NCBI GenBank assembly: GCA_029718625.1 | Contig: CM056389.1 | Span: 18,146,125-18,210,124 of the forward strand | Origin: Synaphobranchus kaupii | Taxonomy: Eukaryota; Chordata; Actinopteri; Anguilliformes; Synaphobranchidae | Length of the DNA stretch: 64,000 nt | Direction: 5' to 3' | Shown: piece by piece, positions 40,570 to 50,485 of the stretch | How the letters are laid out: every line of letters begins with the position of its first letter | How positions within the stretch are numbered: the stretch's first letter is position 1 | Notes under the pieces: model-generated | Database searches by the model: none | The model's input: only the letters and a program-made list of their open reading frames with translations | Told to the model about the DNA's origin: nothing | Translations under genes and position numbers: made by a program

Positions 40570-42130
40570 TGTAACAGTCGGGTGTAGGGCTGCTAATGTA
40601 ATGACTACGCCACCTAGGGAGTTGCACCCTAGGAAATAGTTCTGCACCACAGATGCACCTAGTTACACAAAATGGGTTCCCCAGAGTTCTTTACAATAAT
40701 AAGTCAGAGACGTGGTCTAGAATTCAAAAAGGAATGGTTTTATTGGAAAATACGATTTGTAGAAGAATAGCTGGAAGAGCTGTGGAATCAAAATCACTGA
40801 AACAGGACTAGCAATAATAGTTAATTTAATAGAGTTGCAATTCATCAATTATAAGAGAATACATTGACAATACTCCCAGTATTCACACCAACTACAGAAT
40901 CAGGATAACTGGGAATAGAATTAATAGGAGTTATAACATTGACTAAATATAATTATTTATTACAATTTTGGTAGAAAAAAAGGATATGTTTAACAATGCT
41001 TCCAGTATTTATAAAACCAATTGGCTGTAGCTAGAGTTAATTAACTACAGTGGGTAAGGACGCTGACGGGGAGAAGTATACTCACCAACAAGGGGAGGGG
41101 GCCCCACGGTGCAAAAGTACTCACCAAATAGTGCTCCCACAGCAATGGCTTATACACAGCAAAAATCAGTGGCAAATGCGTGATTCCCGTGCAATTAAAT
41201 TACCACACGAAGTGAAGGGGGGAAGCTCCACTAATGACTAAACCCCACCACCAGACAGCGTCGTGCCCACTGTTGGTCAGAAAACAATAAATTAGCTATT
41301 TAAAATAGATACAAAACACATTACCAATACCAGTTAGTTAATATTAAAACCTCGCCACTGTGCGCTGCTCGAGAATATTACCGGACAGCAGGGCAGCGCG
41401 ACAAGCACAAAACAAAACAAAACGCAGCTTACAATTATACCAAACAGTAAACTATCATCCGCTTATACGAAACAGAATATACTTAAACAAAATGTATCCA
41501 AAGGAAGGCAAAACAAACGTAACTAAAGAGGCAAAACAGCAAATAAGGTTGCACCTAAAAATAAAACAAAATCAGTCAGCTTACATTTGTTCTTCTGCTT
41601 AAAATTACCTCGGACGCCGAACAGCAGTCCTACTTCACCATAGGTCTACGTTACCTGGTCTAGCAGCGCATGTGAGCCAACAAAGCCATTTACCCAGATA
41701 GGCAACCGGTCACGGAGCTCATTCACTGGCCTATCAACACCTTTAAATGAGAAATAAGTTTAGCGAAGTAGCACCAAACCATCGCAACACTTCACACTCT
41801 GGGAAATAACCTACCTAATAATGGCGATCACCACGGATATACCGCAACCGGGGGAAAGGAGCACGCTGTGATTAAAATATATATTAGTTCAGGCCAGGGA
41901 TTACTAATGGACATAAACCGGCAAACAAACATTTCGCTTACCGATAGCCACCCAAGCAGGAGACCGGGTAGAGAGAACAAATCAGAAGCAAGCGCACGAG
42001 GGGGAGAAGACAGGTAAGGAGAGTTTAAATACTAGAACAGGTAATTGGCAGCAGCTACCTGGGTGGCCACAACCACACCCCCATTAAGCTACCCCAGATC
42101 GGAAGTAAAGCGTTTACCCATCCTGTCACA
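40570..42130 (-). mobile_element. solo LTR candidate, copy 1 (minus strand)
   Basis: On the minus strand the insert begins TGTGACAGG and ends CTGTTACA, giving TG...CA termini with short imperfect inverted ends. It is flanked by the 4-bp direct repeat CATG (40566-40569 and 42131-42134), present once in uninterrupted units. On the minus strand there is a TATTTAAA promoter-like box (42024-42031), a polyadenylation signal AATAAA (40739-40744) and about 170 bp after it, the usual U3-R-U5 order. No gag, pol or integrase frame is present, and no second LTR lies in the same unit. A solo LTR left by recombination of a Gypsy- or ERV-like retrotransposon fits best; family is not assigned. Short frames inside are not credible genes. 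Confidence 0.78.
42024..42031 (-). promoter_or_regulatory. TATA-like box of solo LTR copy 1
   Basis: Reads TATTTAAA on the minus strand, about 100 bp inside the LTR start. Placement fits U3, but function is inferred. The counterpart in copy 2 is near 44392-44399. Confidence 0.45.
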
Positions 42131-42161
42131 CATGCACTTACTGTTATCTTACTGTATTGAT

Positions 42162-42229
42162 ACAACCGGAGCCCCCCCTATCCGCGTTCCTTAGTTCCTA
42201 AGGAACGCGGATATGGGGGGTCCGGTTGT
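42162..42229. repeat. 68-bp long-form palindrome next to LTR copy 1
   Basis: Long form with TTAGTTCCTAA centre, seven C in the left arm and a slightly shortened GGGGGGTCCGG right arm. The counterpart at 44531-44597 has six C and the same right arm. The unit has the GGAGCTCTGG variant and the undeleted TTTTAAACTGTTTTAAA, the combination I take as ancestral. Confidence 0.9.
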
Positions 42230-42937
42230 ATAATTTCGCAGGTCACTAGCTACGTGGAGCTCTGGACGCTGGGCGCGGTTTGGGTTTTAAACTGTTTTAA
42301 ACCCTTTAAAGCCGGAGCGTTCTAATTTAATTACAATTGTTCTGATGGTTTGACGTATAATAGCTCTGCCGTCCAATCACTGATTTTCTTTTAGAAAAAT
42401 GCTAGTTACAGATGACAAAATAAGCTACAATTTAATATAATTGGTTCATGAGCTTAGTGGGCGGGGATTTATTTCTAGACCGCTAAATGAAACCGCACGT
42501 CAACCTCGTAAATCGTAGGTCTGTTCATTCAAAACAATATCTTATATGAATGGACATTATGCTAAGTAGTCTAACATTGTGTTATTGTTGTGCTTTTTAT
42601 CTAACGTTATTCTGGAGCATAAAGTGTTTCCTGTATAATGTCATTCTCACTAAACACCCCTTAAATGACTCAGAAATGGTTTTATATTTTATGGATTAAT
42701 TAAATGGCTATTTTAGCTATTCCTGACATAAGCATCAAGCGTTTGCTGTAAGATGATGTTTTTGCAAGTGTACAGCCCTTTAATTACTCAGAAATGGTTT
42801 TATATGATATGTAATGGATTAATGAAATGGTAAATAATTACATAATTATGCACTGCAGCAAAGGATGGACATTTAGCCATCTGATACAGTCCCTGAAGAG
42901 AAGGAGGGTGCACGACACGGAGGACCATCAGGGCATG

Positions 42938-44499
42938 TGTAACAGTCGGGTGTAGGGCTGCTAATGTAATGACTACGCCACCTAGGGAGTTGCACCCTAG
43001 GAAATAGTTCTGCACCACAGATGCACCTAGTTACACAAAATGGGTTCCCCAGAGTTCTTTACAATAATAAGTCAGAGACGTGGTCTAGAATTCAAAAAGG
43101 AATGGTTTTATTGGAAAATACGATTTGTAGAAGAATAGCTGGAAGAGCTGTGGAATCAAGATCACTGAAACAGGACTAGCAATAATAGTTAATTTAATAG
43201 AGTTGCAATTCATCAATTATAAGAGAATACATTGACAATACTCCCAGTATTCACACCAACTACAGAATCAGGATAACTGGGAATAGAATTAATAGGAGTT
43301 ATAACATTGACTAAATATAATTATTTATTACAATTTTGGTAGAAAAAAAAGGATATGTTTAACAATGCTTCCAGTATTTATAAAACCAATTGGCTGTAGC
43401 TAGAGTTAATTAACTACAGTGGGTAAGGACGCTGACGGGGAGAAGTATACTCACCAACAAGGGGAGGGGGCCCCACGGTGCAAAAGTACTCACCAAATAG
43501 TGCTCCCACAGCAATGGCTTATACACAGCAAAAATCAGTGGCAAATGCGTGATTCCCGTGCAATTAAATTACCACACGAAGTGAAGGGGGGAAGCTCCAC
43601 TAATGACTAAACCCCACCACCAGACAGCGTCGTGCCCACTGTTGGTCAGAAAACAATAAATTAGCTATTTAAAATAGATACAAAACACATTACCAATACC
43701 AGTTAGTTAATATTAAAACCTCGCCACTGTGCGCTGCTCGAGAATATTACCGGACAGCAGGGCAGCGCGACAAGCACAAAACAAAACAAAACGCAGCTTA
43801 CAATTATACCAAACAGTAAACTATCATCCGCTTATACGAAACAGAATATACTTAAACAAAATGTATCCAAAGGAAGGCAAAACAAACGTAACTAAAGAGG
43901 CAAAACAGCAAATAAGGTTGCACCTAAAAATAAAACAAAATCAGTCAGCTTACATTTGTTCTTCTGCTTAAAATTACCTCGGACGCCGAACAGCAGTCCT
44001 ACTTCACCATAGGTCTACGTTACCTGGTCTAGCAGCGCATGTGAGCCAACAAAGCCATTTACCCAGATAGGCAACCGGTCACGGAGCTCATTCACTGGCC
44101 TATCAACACCTTTAAATGAGAAATAAGTTTAGCGAAGTAGCACCAAACCATCGCAACACTTCACACTCTGGGAAATAACCTACCTAATAATGGCGATCAC
44201 CACGGATATACCGCAACCGGGGGAAAGGAGCACGCTGTGATTAAAATATATATTAGTTCAGGCCAGGGATTACTAATGGACATAAACCGGCAAACAAACA
44301 TTTCGCTTACCGATAGCCACCCAAGCAGGAGACCGGGTAGAGAGAACAAATCAGGAGCAAGCGCACGAGGGGGAGAAGACAGGTAAGGAGAGTTTAAATA
44401 CTAGAACAGGTAATTGGCAGCAGCTACCTGGGTGGCCACAACCACACCCCCATTAAGCTACCCCAGATCGGAAGTAAAGCGTTTACCCATCCTGTCACA
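42938..44499 (-). mobile_element. solo LTR candidate, copy 2 (minus strand)
   Basis: Near-identical to 40570-42130 at an offset of 2368 bp, with the same CATG duplication (42934-42937 and 44500-44503), the same polyadenylation signal (43107-43112) and TATA-like box. It differs by one extra A in an A run near 43344 and a few substitutions. Same site and same target duplication show co-amplification with the satellite, not a second insertion. Confidence 0.78.
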
Positions 44500-45332
44500 C
44501 ATGCACTTACTGTTATCTTACTGTATTGATACAACCGGAGCCCCCCTATCCGCGTTCCTTAGTTCCTAAGGAACGCGGATATGGGGGGTCCGGTTGTATA
44601 ATTTCGCAGGTCACTAGCTACGTGGAGCTCTGGACGCTGGGCGCGGTTTGGGTTTTAAACTGTTTTAAACCCTTTAAAGCCGGAGCGTTCTAATTTAATT
44701 ACAATTGTTCTGATGGTTTGACGTATAATAGCTCTGCCGTCCAATCACTGATTTTCTTTTAGAAAAATGCTAGTTACAGATGACAAAATAAGCTACAATT
44801 TAATATAATTGGTTCATGAGCTTAGTGGGCGGGGATTTATTTCTAGACCGCTAAATGAAACCGCACGTCAACCTCGTAAATCGTAGGTCTGTTCATTCAA
44901 AACAATATCTTATATGAATGGACATTATGCTAAGTAGTCTAACATTGTGTTATTGTTGTGCTTTTTATCTAACGTTATTCTGGAGCATAAAGTGTTTTCT
45001 GTATAATGTCATTCTCACTAAACACCCCTTTAATGACTCAGAAATGGTTTTATATTTTATGGATTAATTAAATGGCTATTTTAGCTATTCCTGACATAAG
45101 CATCAAGCGTTAGCTGTAAGATGATGTTTTTGCAAGTGTACAGCCCTTTAATTACTCAGAAATGGTTTTATATGATATGTAATGGATTAATGAAATGGGA
45201 AATAATTACATAATTATGCACTGCAGCAAAGGATGGACATTTAGCCATCTGATACAGTCCCTGAAGAGAAGGAGGGTGCACGACACGGAGGACCATCAGG
45301 GCATGCACTTACTGTTATCTTACGGTATTGAT

Positions 45333-45392
45333 ACAACCGGAGCCCCCCTATCCGCGTTCCTTAAAGAAAGCGGATATGGGGTCTCCGGTTGT
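45333..45392. repeat. degenerate palindrome near the array edge
   Basis: The left arm is intact, but the right arm has AAAGAAAGCGG and ATGGGGTCTCCGG in place of the consensus, and TATAAATTT follows. Several other substitutions in this unit mark it as diverged. Confidence 0.85.
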
Positions 45393-46127
45393 ATAAATTT
45401 GCCGGTCACTAGCAACGTGGAGCTCTGGACGCTGGGCGCGGTTTGGGTTTTAAACTGTTTTAAACCCTTTAAAGCCGGAGCGTTCTAATTTAATTACAAT
45501 TGTTCTGATGGTTTGACGTATAATAGCTCCGCCGTTCAATCACTGATTTTCTTTTAGAAAAATGCTAGTTACAGATGACAAAATAACCTACAATTTAATA
45601 TAATTGGTTTGTGAGCTTAGTGGGCGGGGATTTATTTCTAGACCGCTAAATGAAACCACACGTCAACCTCGTAAATCGTAGGTCTGTTCATTCAAAACAA
45701 TATTTTATATGAATGGACATTATGCTAAGTAGTCTAACATTGTGTTATTGTTGTGCTTTTTATCTAACGTTTTTCTGGAGCATAAAGTGTTTTCTGTATA
45801 ATGTCATTCTCACTAAACACCCCTTTAATGACTCAGAAATGGTTTTATATTTTATGGATTAATTAAATGGCTATTTTAGCTATTCCTGACATAAGCATCA
45901 AGCGTTTGCTGTAAGATGATGTTTTTGCAAGTGTACAGCCCTTTAATTACTCAGAAATGGTTTTATATGTTATGTAATGGATTAATGAAATGGTAAATAA
46001 TTACATAATTATGCACTGCAGCAAAGGATGGACATTTAGCCATCTGATACAGTCCCTGAAGAGAAGGAGGGTGCATGACACGGAGGACCATCAGGGCATG
46101 CACTTACTGTTATCTTACTGTATTGAT

Positions 46128-46337
46128 ACAACCGGAGCCCCCCTATCCGCGTTCCTTAGTTCCTAAGTTCCCTTAGTTCCTGTTTTAAACCCTATAAAGC
46201 CGGAGCGTTCTAATTTAATTACAATTGTTCTGATGATTTGACATATAATAGCTCTGCCGTCCAATCACTGATTTTCTTTTAGAAAAATGCTAATTCCTTA
46301 GTTCCTAAGGAACGCGGATAGGGGGGGCTCCGGTTGT
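46128..46337. repeat. palindrome split by a 112-bp satellite fragment
   Basis: The left arm ends in repeated TTAGTTCC pieces (46153-46180). Then comes a 112-bp fragment (about 46181-46292) matching the unit from TGTTTTAAACCC to AGAAAAATGCTA, and then TTCCTTAGTTCCTAAGG restores the right arm. The fragment therefore sits in the loop of the hairpin and is in direct orientation with the same sequence just downstream (from about 46398). This unit is 945 bp long as a result. Confidence 0.9.
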
Positions 46338-47072
46338 ATAATTTCGCCGGTCACTAGCTATGTGGAGCTCTGGACGCTGGGCGCGGTTTGGGTTTTAAAC
46401 TGTTTTAAACCCTTTAAAGCCAGAGCGTTCTAATTTAATTACAATTGTTCTGATGGTTTGACGTATAATAGCTCTGCCGTCCAATCACTGATTTTCTTTT
46501 AGAAAAATGCTAGTTACAGATGACAAAATAAGCTACAATTTAATATAATTGGTTCATGAGCTTAGTGGACGGGGATTTATTTCTAGACCGCTAAATGAAA
46601 CCGCACGTCAACCTCGTAAATCGTAGGTCTGTTCATTCAAAACAATATTTTATATGAATGGACATTATGCTAAGTAGTCTAACATTGTGTTATTGTTGTG
46701 CTTTTTATCTAACGTTATTCTGGAGCATAAAGTGTTTTCTGTATAATGTCATTCTCACTAAACACCCCTTTAATGACTCAGAAATGGTTTTATATTATAT
46801 GGATTAATTAAATGGCTATTTTAGCTATTCCTGACATAAGCATCAAGCATTTGCTGTAAGATGATGTTTTTGCAAGTTTACAGCCCTTTAATTACTCAGA
46901 AATGGTTTTATATGATATGTAATGGATTAATGAAATGGTAAATAATTACATAATTATGTACTGCAGCAAAGGATGGACATTTAGCCATCTGATACAGTCC
47001 CTGAAGAGAAGGAGGGTGCACGACACGGAGGACCATCAGGGCATGCACTTACTGTTATCTTACTGTATTGAT

Positions 47073-47117
47073 ACAACCGGAGCCCCAAGGAACGCGGATA
47101 TGGGGGGCTCCGGTTGT
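47073..47117. repeat. palindrome with most of the left arm deleted
   Basis: ACAACCGGAGCCCC joins directly to AAGGAACGCGG; the inner left arm and centre are missing while the right arm is complete. It is an independent deletion from the 49-bp class, which lost the opposite part. Confidence 0.88.
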
Positions 47118-47671
47118 ATAATTTCGCCGGTCACTAGCTACGTGGAGCTCTGGACGCTGGGCGCGGTTTGGGTTTTAAACTGTTTTAAACCCTTTAAAGC
47201 CGGAGCGTTCTAATTTAATTACAATTGTTCTGATGGTTTGACGTATAATAGCTCTGCCGTCCAATCACTGATTTTCTTTTAGAAAAATGCTAGTTACAGA
47301 TGACAAAATAAGCTACAATTTAATATAATTGGTTCATGAGCTTAGTGGGCAGGGATTTATTTCTAGACCGCTAAATGAAACCGCACGTCAACCTCGTAAA
47401 TCGTAGGTCTGTTCATTCAAAACAATATTTTATATGAATGGACATTATGCTAAGTAGTCTAACATTGTGTTATTGTTGTGCTTTTTATCTAGCGTTATTG
47501 TGGAGCATAAAGTGTTTTCTGTATAATGTAATTCTCACTAAACACCCCTTTAATGACTCAGAAATGGTTTTATATTTTATGGATTAATTAAATGGCTATT
47601 TTAGCTATTCCTGACATAAGCATTAAGCGTTTGCTGTAAGATGATGTTTTTGCAAGTTTACAGCCCTTTAA

Positions 47672-47673
47672 TA
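47672..47673. other. right boundary of the satellite array
   Basis: The last unit matches up to CAGCCCTTTAAT and then changes to AACACGTAATAAACGTGC, unrelated to the unit. The break lies inside the second internal duplicate of the unit. No target duplication or element end is evident at the junction. The last three units are the most diverged of the array. Confidence 0.92.
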
Positions 47674-49198
47674 ACACGTAATAAACGTGCTATAATATGT
47701 AATTGAATTGTAGTAAACATTAATAGCTTGTGTATTATGCTATGATCCTCAGCTTGTTGTCTGCTTTAATTTATTAATATTGTTTGCATCTATTTTTGGT
47801 CCATTATGACACTATTCTCTGCAGCTGAGATTTTGTCTTTTTTATTTATTTTTTTATTGAAATCCTTTTTCCAGTGTTACACTGACTTAGCACTCATTGA
47901 CATTGCTTTCAACTTATTTTCCATTGATCCCTTCCATTATCCTAGTTAAACCATTGTTTAATTGCTTCCAGTTGAAATGCTATCATTTTATTTCTGAATG
48001 GCAGGCATTCTAGCCTTAAACATAGGGTCTTTGTGCATCCACTCAGAGGTTTCCCTCCAGATAATTGCTTCTTTTTTTTTTTTTCTTTTACCAAAATGTA
48101 AATTAAATGAAGGCAGTATGTTAAATTTGATTGAACTTATTATATATTAAAAGGACCTTCCTTTGTAAAAAATTTATAAGTCTATTTGTCAGGCGGAAAA
48201 TGCTCATGAAAATTAATACAAAGGACGATCAAAGTTTTATCCAATTGCTTCTGAATTGCACACTATGCTTTGTATGCTGGGTAATTATAGCTGCTGTAAC
48301 CCATAGTTTCCTTTGACTTTTAATGTGCTGTCCACTTTATAAAACTACCATGGTTAATATTTAATTGCCATTGTGCAGTGCAGTTCAACTACATTTTTCT
48401 AAAATCATTCTCAGAATAAGACTTTTGCAAGCCAGATGCGATGGTTGTTGTTAGCAAAAAAAAAGGAAAAACGGATTCACTTGAAGAAAGTTGCACATCG
48501 TTCCTGCTAAACCGTCCAAAAACATGAGAATGAAAAAGCCATACAGCAGTGGACTTGGTGATTGATATTGAAAACAGTGTCAACCTCCACAGAAAATGTA
48601 ATGTACTGCAATACTGAAATATATTATCAAGATTTTGTTGATACCATAACCCCCTACGTTTGGTTTTGGTTGCAACTTATGTTAAAAACCAAATTTCGCC
48701 CGTCAATATCTCAGCCGTTTTAGCACCAATTACCAAGTCACTTAGCAGATCAATCTCATCAAATATGGGAACGATTTGTTCAGCCATATTCATATAGTTA
48801 AGTACATTAAAAAACATTAAGATTAAGACTTTTTTTTCCAATTACCTAGCTCATATTCTACAACTCTAATTGCTAAAGTAGACATAGCAATATGTCGGGC
48901 TTGACATGGACTAATGCTTTTGATGGGTTACATTTCTGTTTATTGTACATCTTTATAACTCTAATATACCAATCTGCTTAGTGATGAGTACATGTTGTTT
49001 GAAATACTAGTAGATCAACATAGCTCCTGAACTATATAGCAGTCAGATATAATTTAAAAAAAGTACTAGAGTAGTACTAGTACTAGAGTACTAGAAATCC
49101 CTGATAGTGTACAGAGCTGAAGTTTGGCTTGGTGCTCATTTCAATTTCCTGTCTTTTGTGTCTTTTCACCAAGCCAAACCTCTCACTCAACCTCTCTC
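47673..49198. other. AT-rich single-copy flank, no gene seen
   Basis: No supported exon or named repeat is visible. It contains a 13-base T run (48072-48084), a short self-complementary ACTAG-rich repeat (49063-49094), and a 13-bp perfect stem GTTTGGCTTGGTG / CACCAAGCCAAAC (49122-49134 with 49167-49179). Confidence 0.6.
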
Positions 49199-50485
49199 AC
49201 CAAATTTACTAAAGGATTGTGACTGCTTTTCCGACGCAAAAGCAGTCGCTTAAAAGTCGCAACATCTACATCGGATTTACTGAACGGTTGCAATGGGTAA
49301 AAATGTGGGTTTTACCCATTACCCGCTATTAGGATGTAATTTGCAGGGGTAACGTCATTCTGCGACTTTCCTTTTGATGCATACTTAAATGTGTTCATGC
49401 ATATGTATACCTGGAGTGAAAGCGCTAAAACGGGGTGGAGATTGTGTAAATTACGCCAATTAAGTATTCTGCCTGATTTACTAAAACAGGCATTAATAGC
49501 GAGTCTCCCCTTTGCGTGAGAATTTTTAGATCTCCTGAAAGCAGGCGTAATTTGTCTGCGCTGATATAGCCTAGCTCACACACAGGATGCATGAGAAGGG
49601 TGTCGGGCAGTAGGACGAATGCATCCTCTAATGCTTAGCACTCGAAAGAAGACAGGATTTAAAACATGTTTCACACGGTTCTACTAATCACTTCTCACTT
49701 TCAGATATAGGCTAATATGACATATTTGTTTTATTGAAAAGATGCAAGACTTCTATTGAAGTCATCAGCTAGCAGTATTAAAAACGCAGTTCAGAACTGA
49801 AGCGATTGTTGTGCCAATATGCGTTAGGTAGGGCTTACAGCATAATGCATTGTGAATACAGTTACCTTCTGACGCGCTGTGGTCTATGGTCTTCTAACGT
49901 CAAGTTCACCCGTTTCTATTCCTCCCACTCCCACTCATGCTCATTTTGCACACCTTCCACCTTTTGTTCTATTGGTGTTATTAGGATATTCTTTCTTTAG
50001 TTGGACCATGCACCACTTGTGTCATTTTCCCGCATTATGTTGTAGGAAAGTTTTTCGAAAATCACGCCATATTTTCTTTACATCCTCAGTAGCCTTACTG
50101 TTCATAAATTTATTTTGTATGTGATGTGATTCCAAAATGTTCTCCTTTCCATTATTGTTGTATATGCTGTAATATGGCGTTGTGTACCTCGTAAATGTAA
50201 GTTTTATTTTTCTTGTGGTTATATCGCGACTTGTGCCTGCATGGTTTCTCCGTAGCCATTTATTAGCGCATTGTTACAGATGTCTCCTACCGCATATTCA
50301 TAAGCGTCTCCTACCACAAAAATTGCGAATGGGGGCGTTTAATTTCTTTGATTGCGTAATTAGGACGAGTGATAGTAAATTGGTTGTTGATGTGACAGTA
50401 TTTGCGACCGCAAATACGTTGCAATATAGGTTATAGTTTTGCGCTGCGACTGTGTCTTTAGTAAATCCGGCCCTTAGTATCTTGT
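49199..50485. mobile_element. inverted-repeat DNA element, probable MITE or composite
   Basis: The left end has AAATTTACTAAAGG then TTGTGACTGC, and the minus-strand right end has GCCGGATTTACTAAAG then ACACAGTCGCAGCGC. A further CGGATTTACTGAACGG lies at about 49273 and TGATTTACTAAAACAGGC near 49466, so several related terminal motifs are nested. Repeats starting with a GGATTTACTAAAG motif are common in fish as far as I recall, but I cannot name the family. No transposase frame is seen; small open frames (for example 50182-50436) are not convincing. Confidence 0.5.

Larger units (their letters stand above)
40459..42826 (+). repeat. LTR-carrying higher-order repeat, 2368 bp, copy 1
   Basis: One satellite unit with a long palindrome (42162-42229), interrupted by a solo LTR. 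The following anchors at 42827 and 45195 are each 2368 bp apart. The two copies differ by single bases only, so the duplication is younger than the LTR insertion. Confidence 0.92.
1..47672 (+). repeat. 741-bp satellite array, about 52 head-to-tail units
   Basis: The same block recurs at exactly 741 bp from the left edge (anchors at 596, 1337, 2078, 2819, 3560 and 4301) and continues with insertions to 47672. Units are nearly identical, usually differing by a few substitutions, and all run in one direction. Recurrent landmarks are a GTGGGCGGGG box, a near-palindromic TTTTAAACTGTTTTAAA stretch, and two related segments containing ACTCAGAAATGGTTTTATA. Unit lengths other than 741 are explained by insertions: 773 (short palindrome, 10-bp deletion), 794 (60-bp palindrome), 792 (68-bp palindrome, 10-bp deletion), 740 (one base lost near 39190). 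Window base 1 lies inside a unit, so the array continues to the left. I recognise no satellite family name. Long-unit satellites of this kind are usually heterochromatic, but chromosomal position cannot be read from the sequence. Confidence 0.98.

Noticed and set aside
40432..41602. Short frames in and near the solo LTR as retroviral proteins
   Set aside because: They are 63-80 codons, of low complexity or running across the insertion junction, and show no gag, protease or polymerase motif.
40570..44499. A single retrotransposon with two LTRs and the satellite as its interior
   Set aside because: Each LTR is flanked by its own CATG pair at the same unit position and the 2368-bp period covers LTR plus unit, so tandem duplication explains it better.
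1..47672. CRISPR-like array
   Set aside because: Units are long, directly adjacent and without unique spacers; this is satellite DNA in a eukaryotic context.
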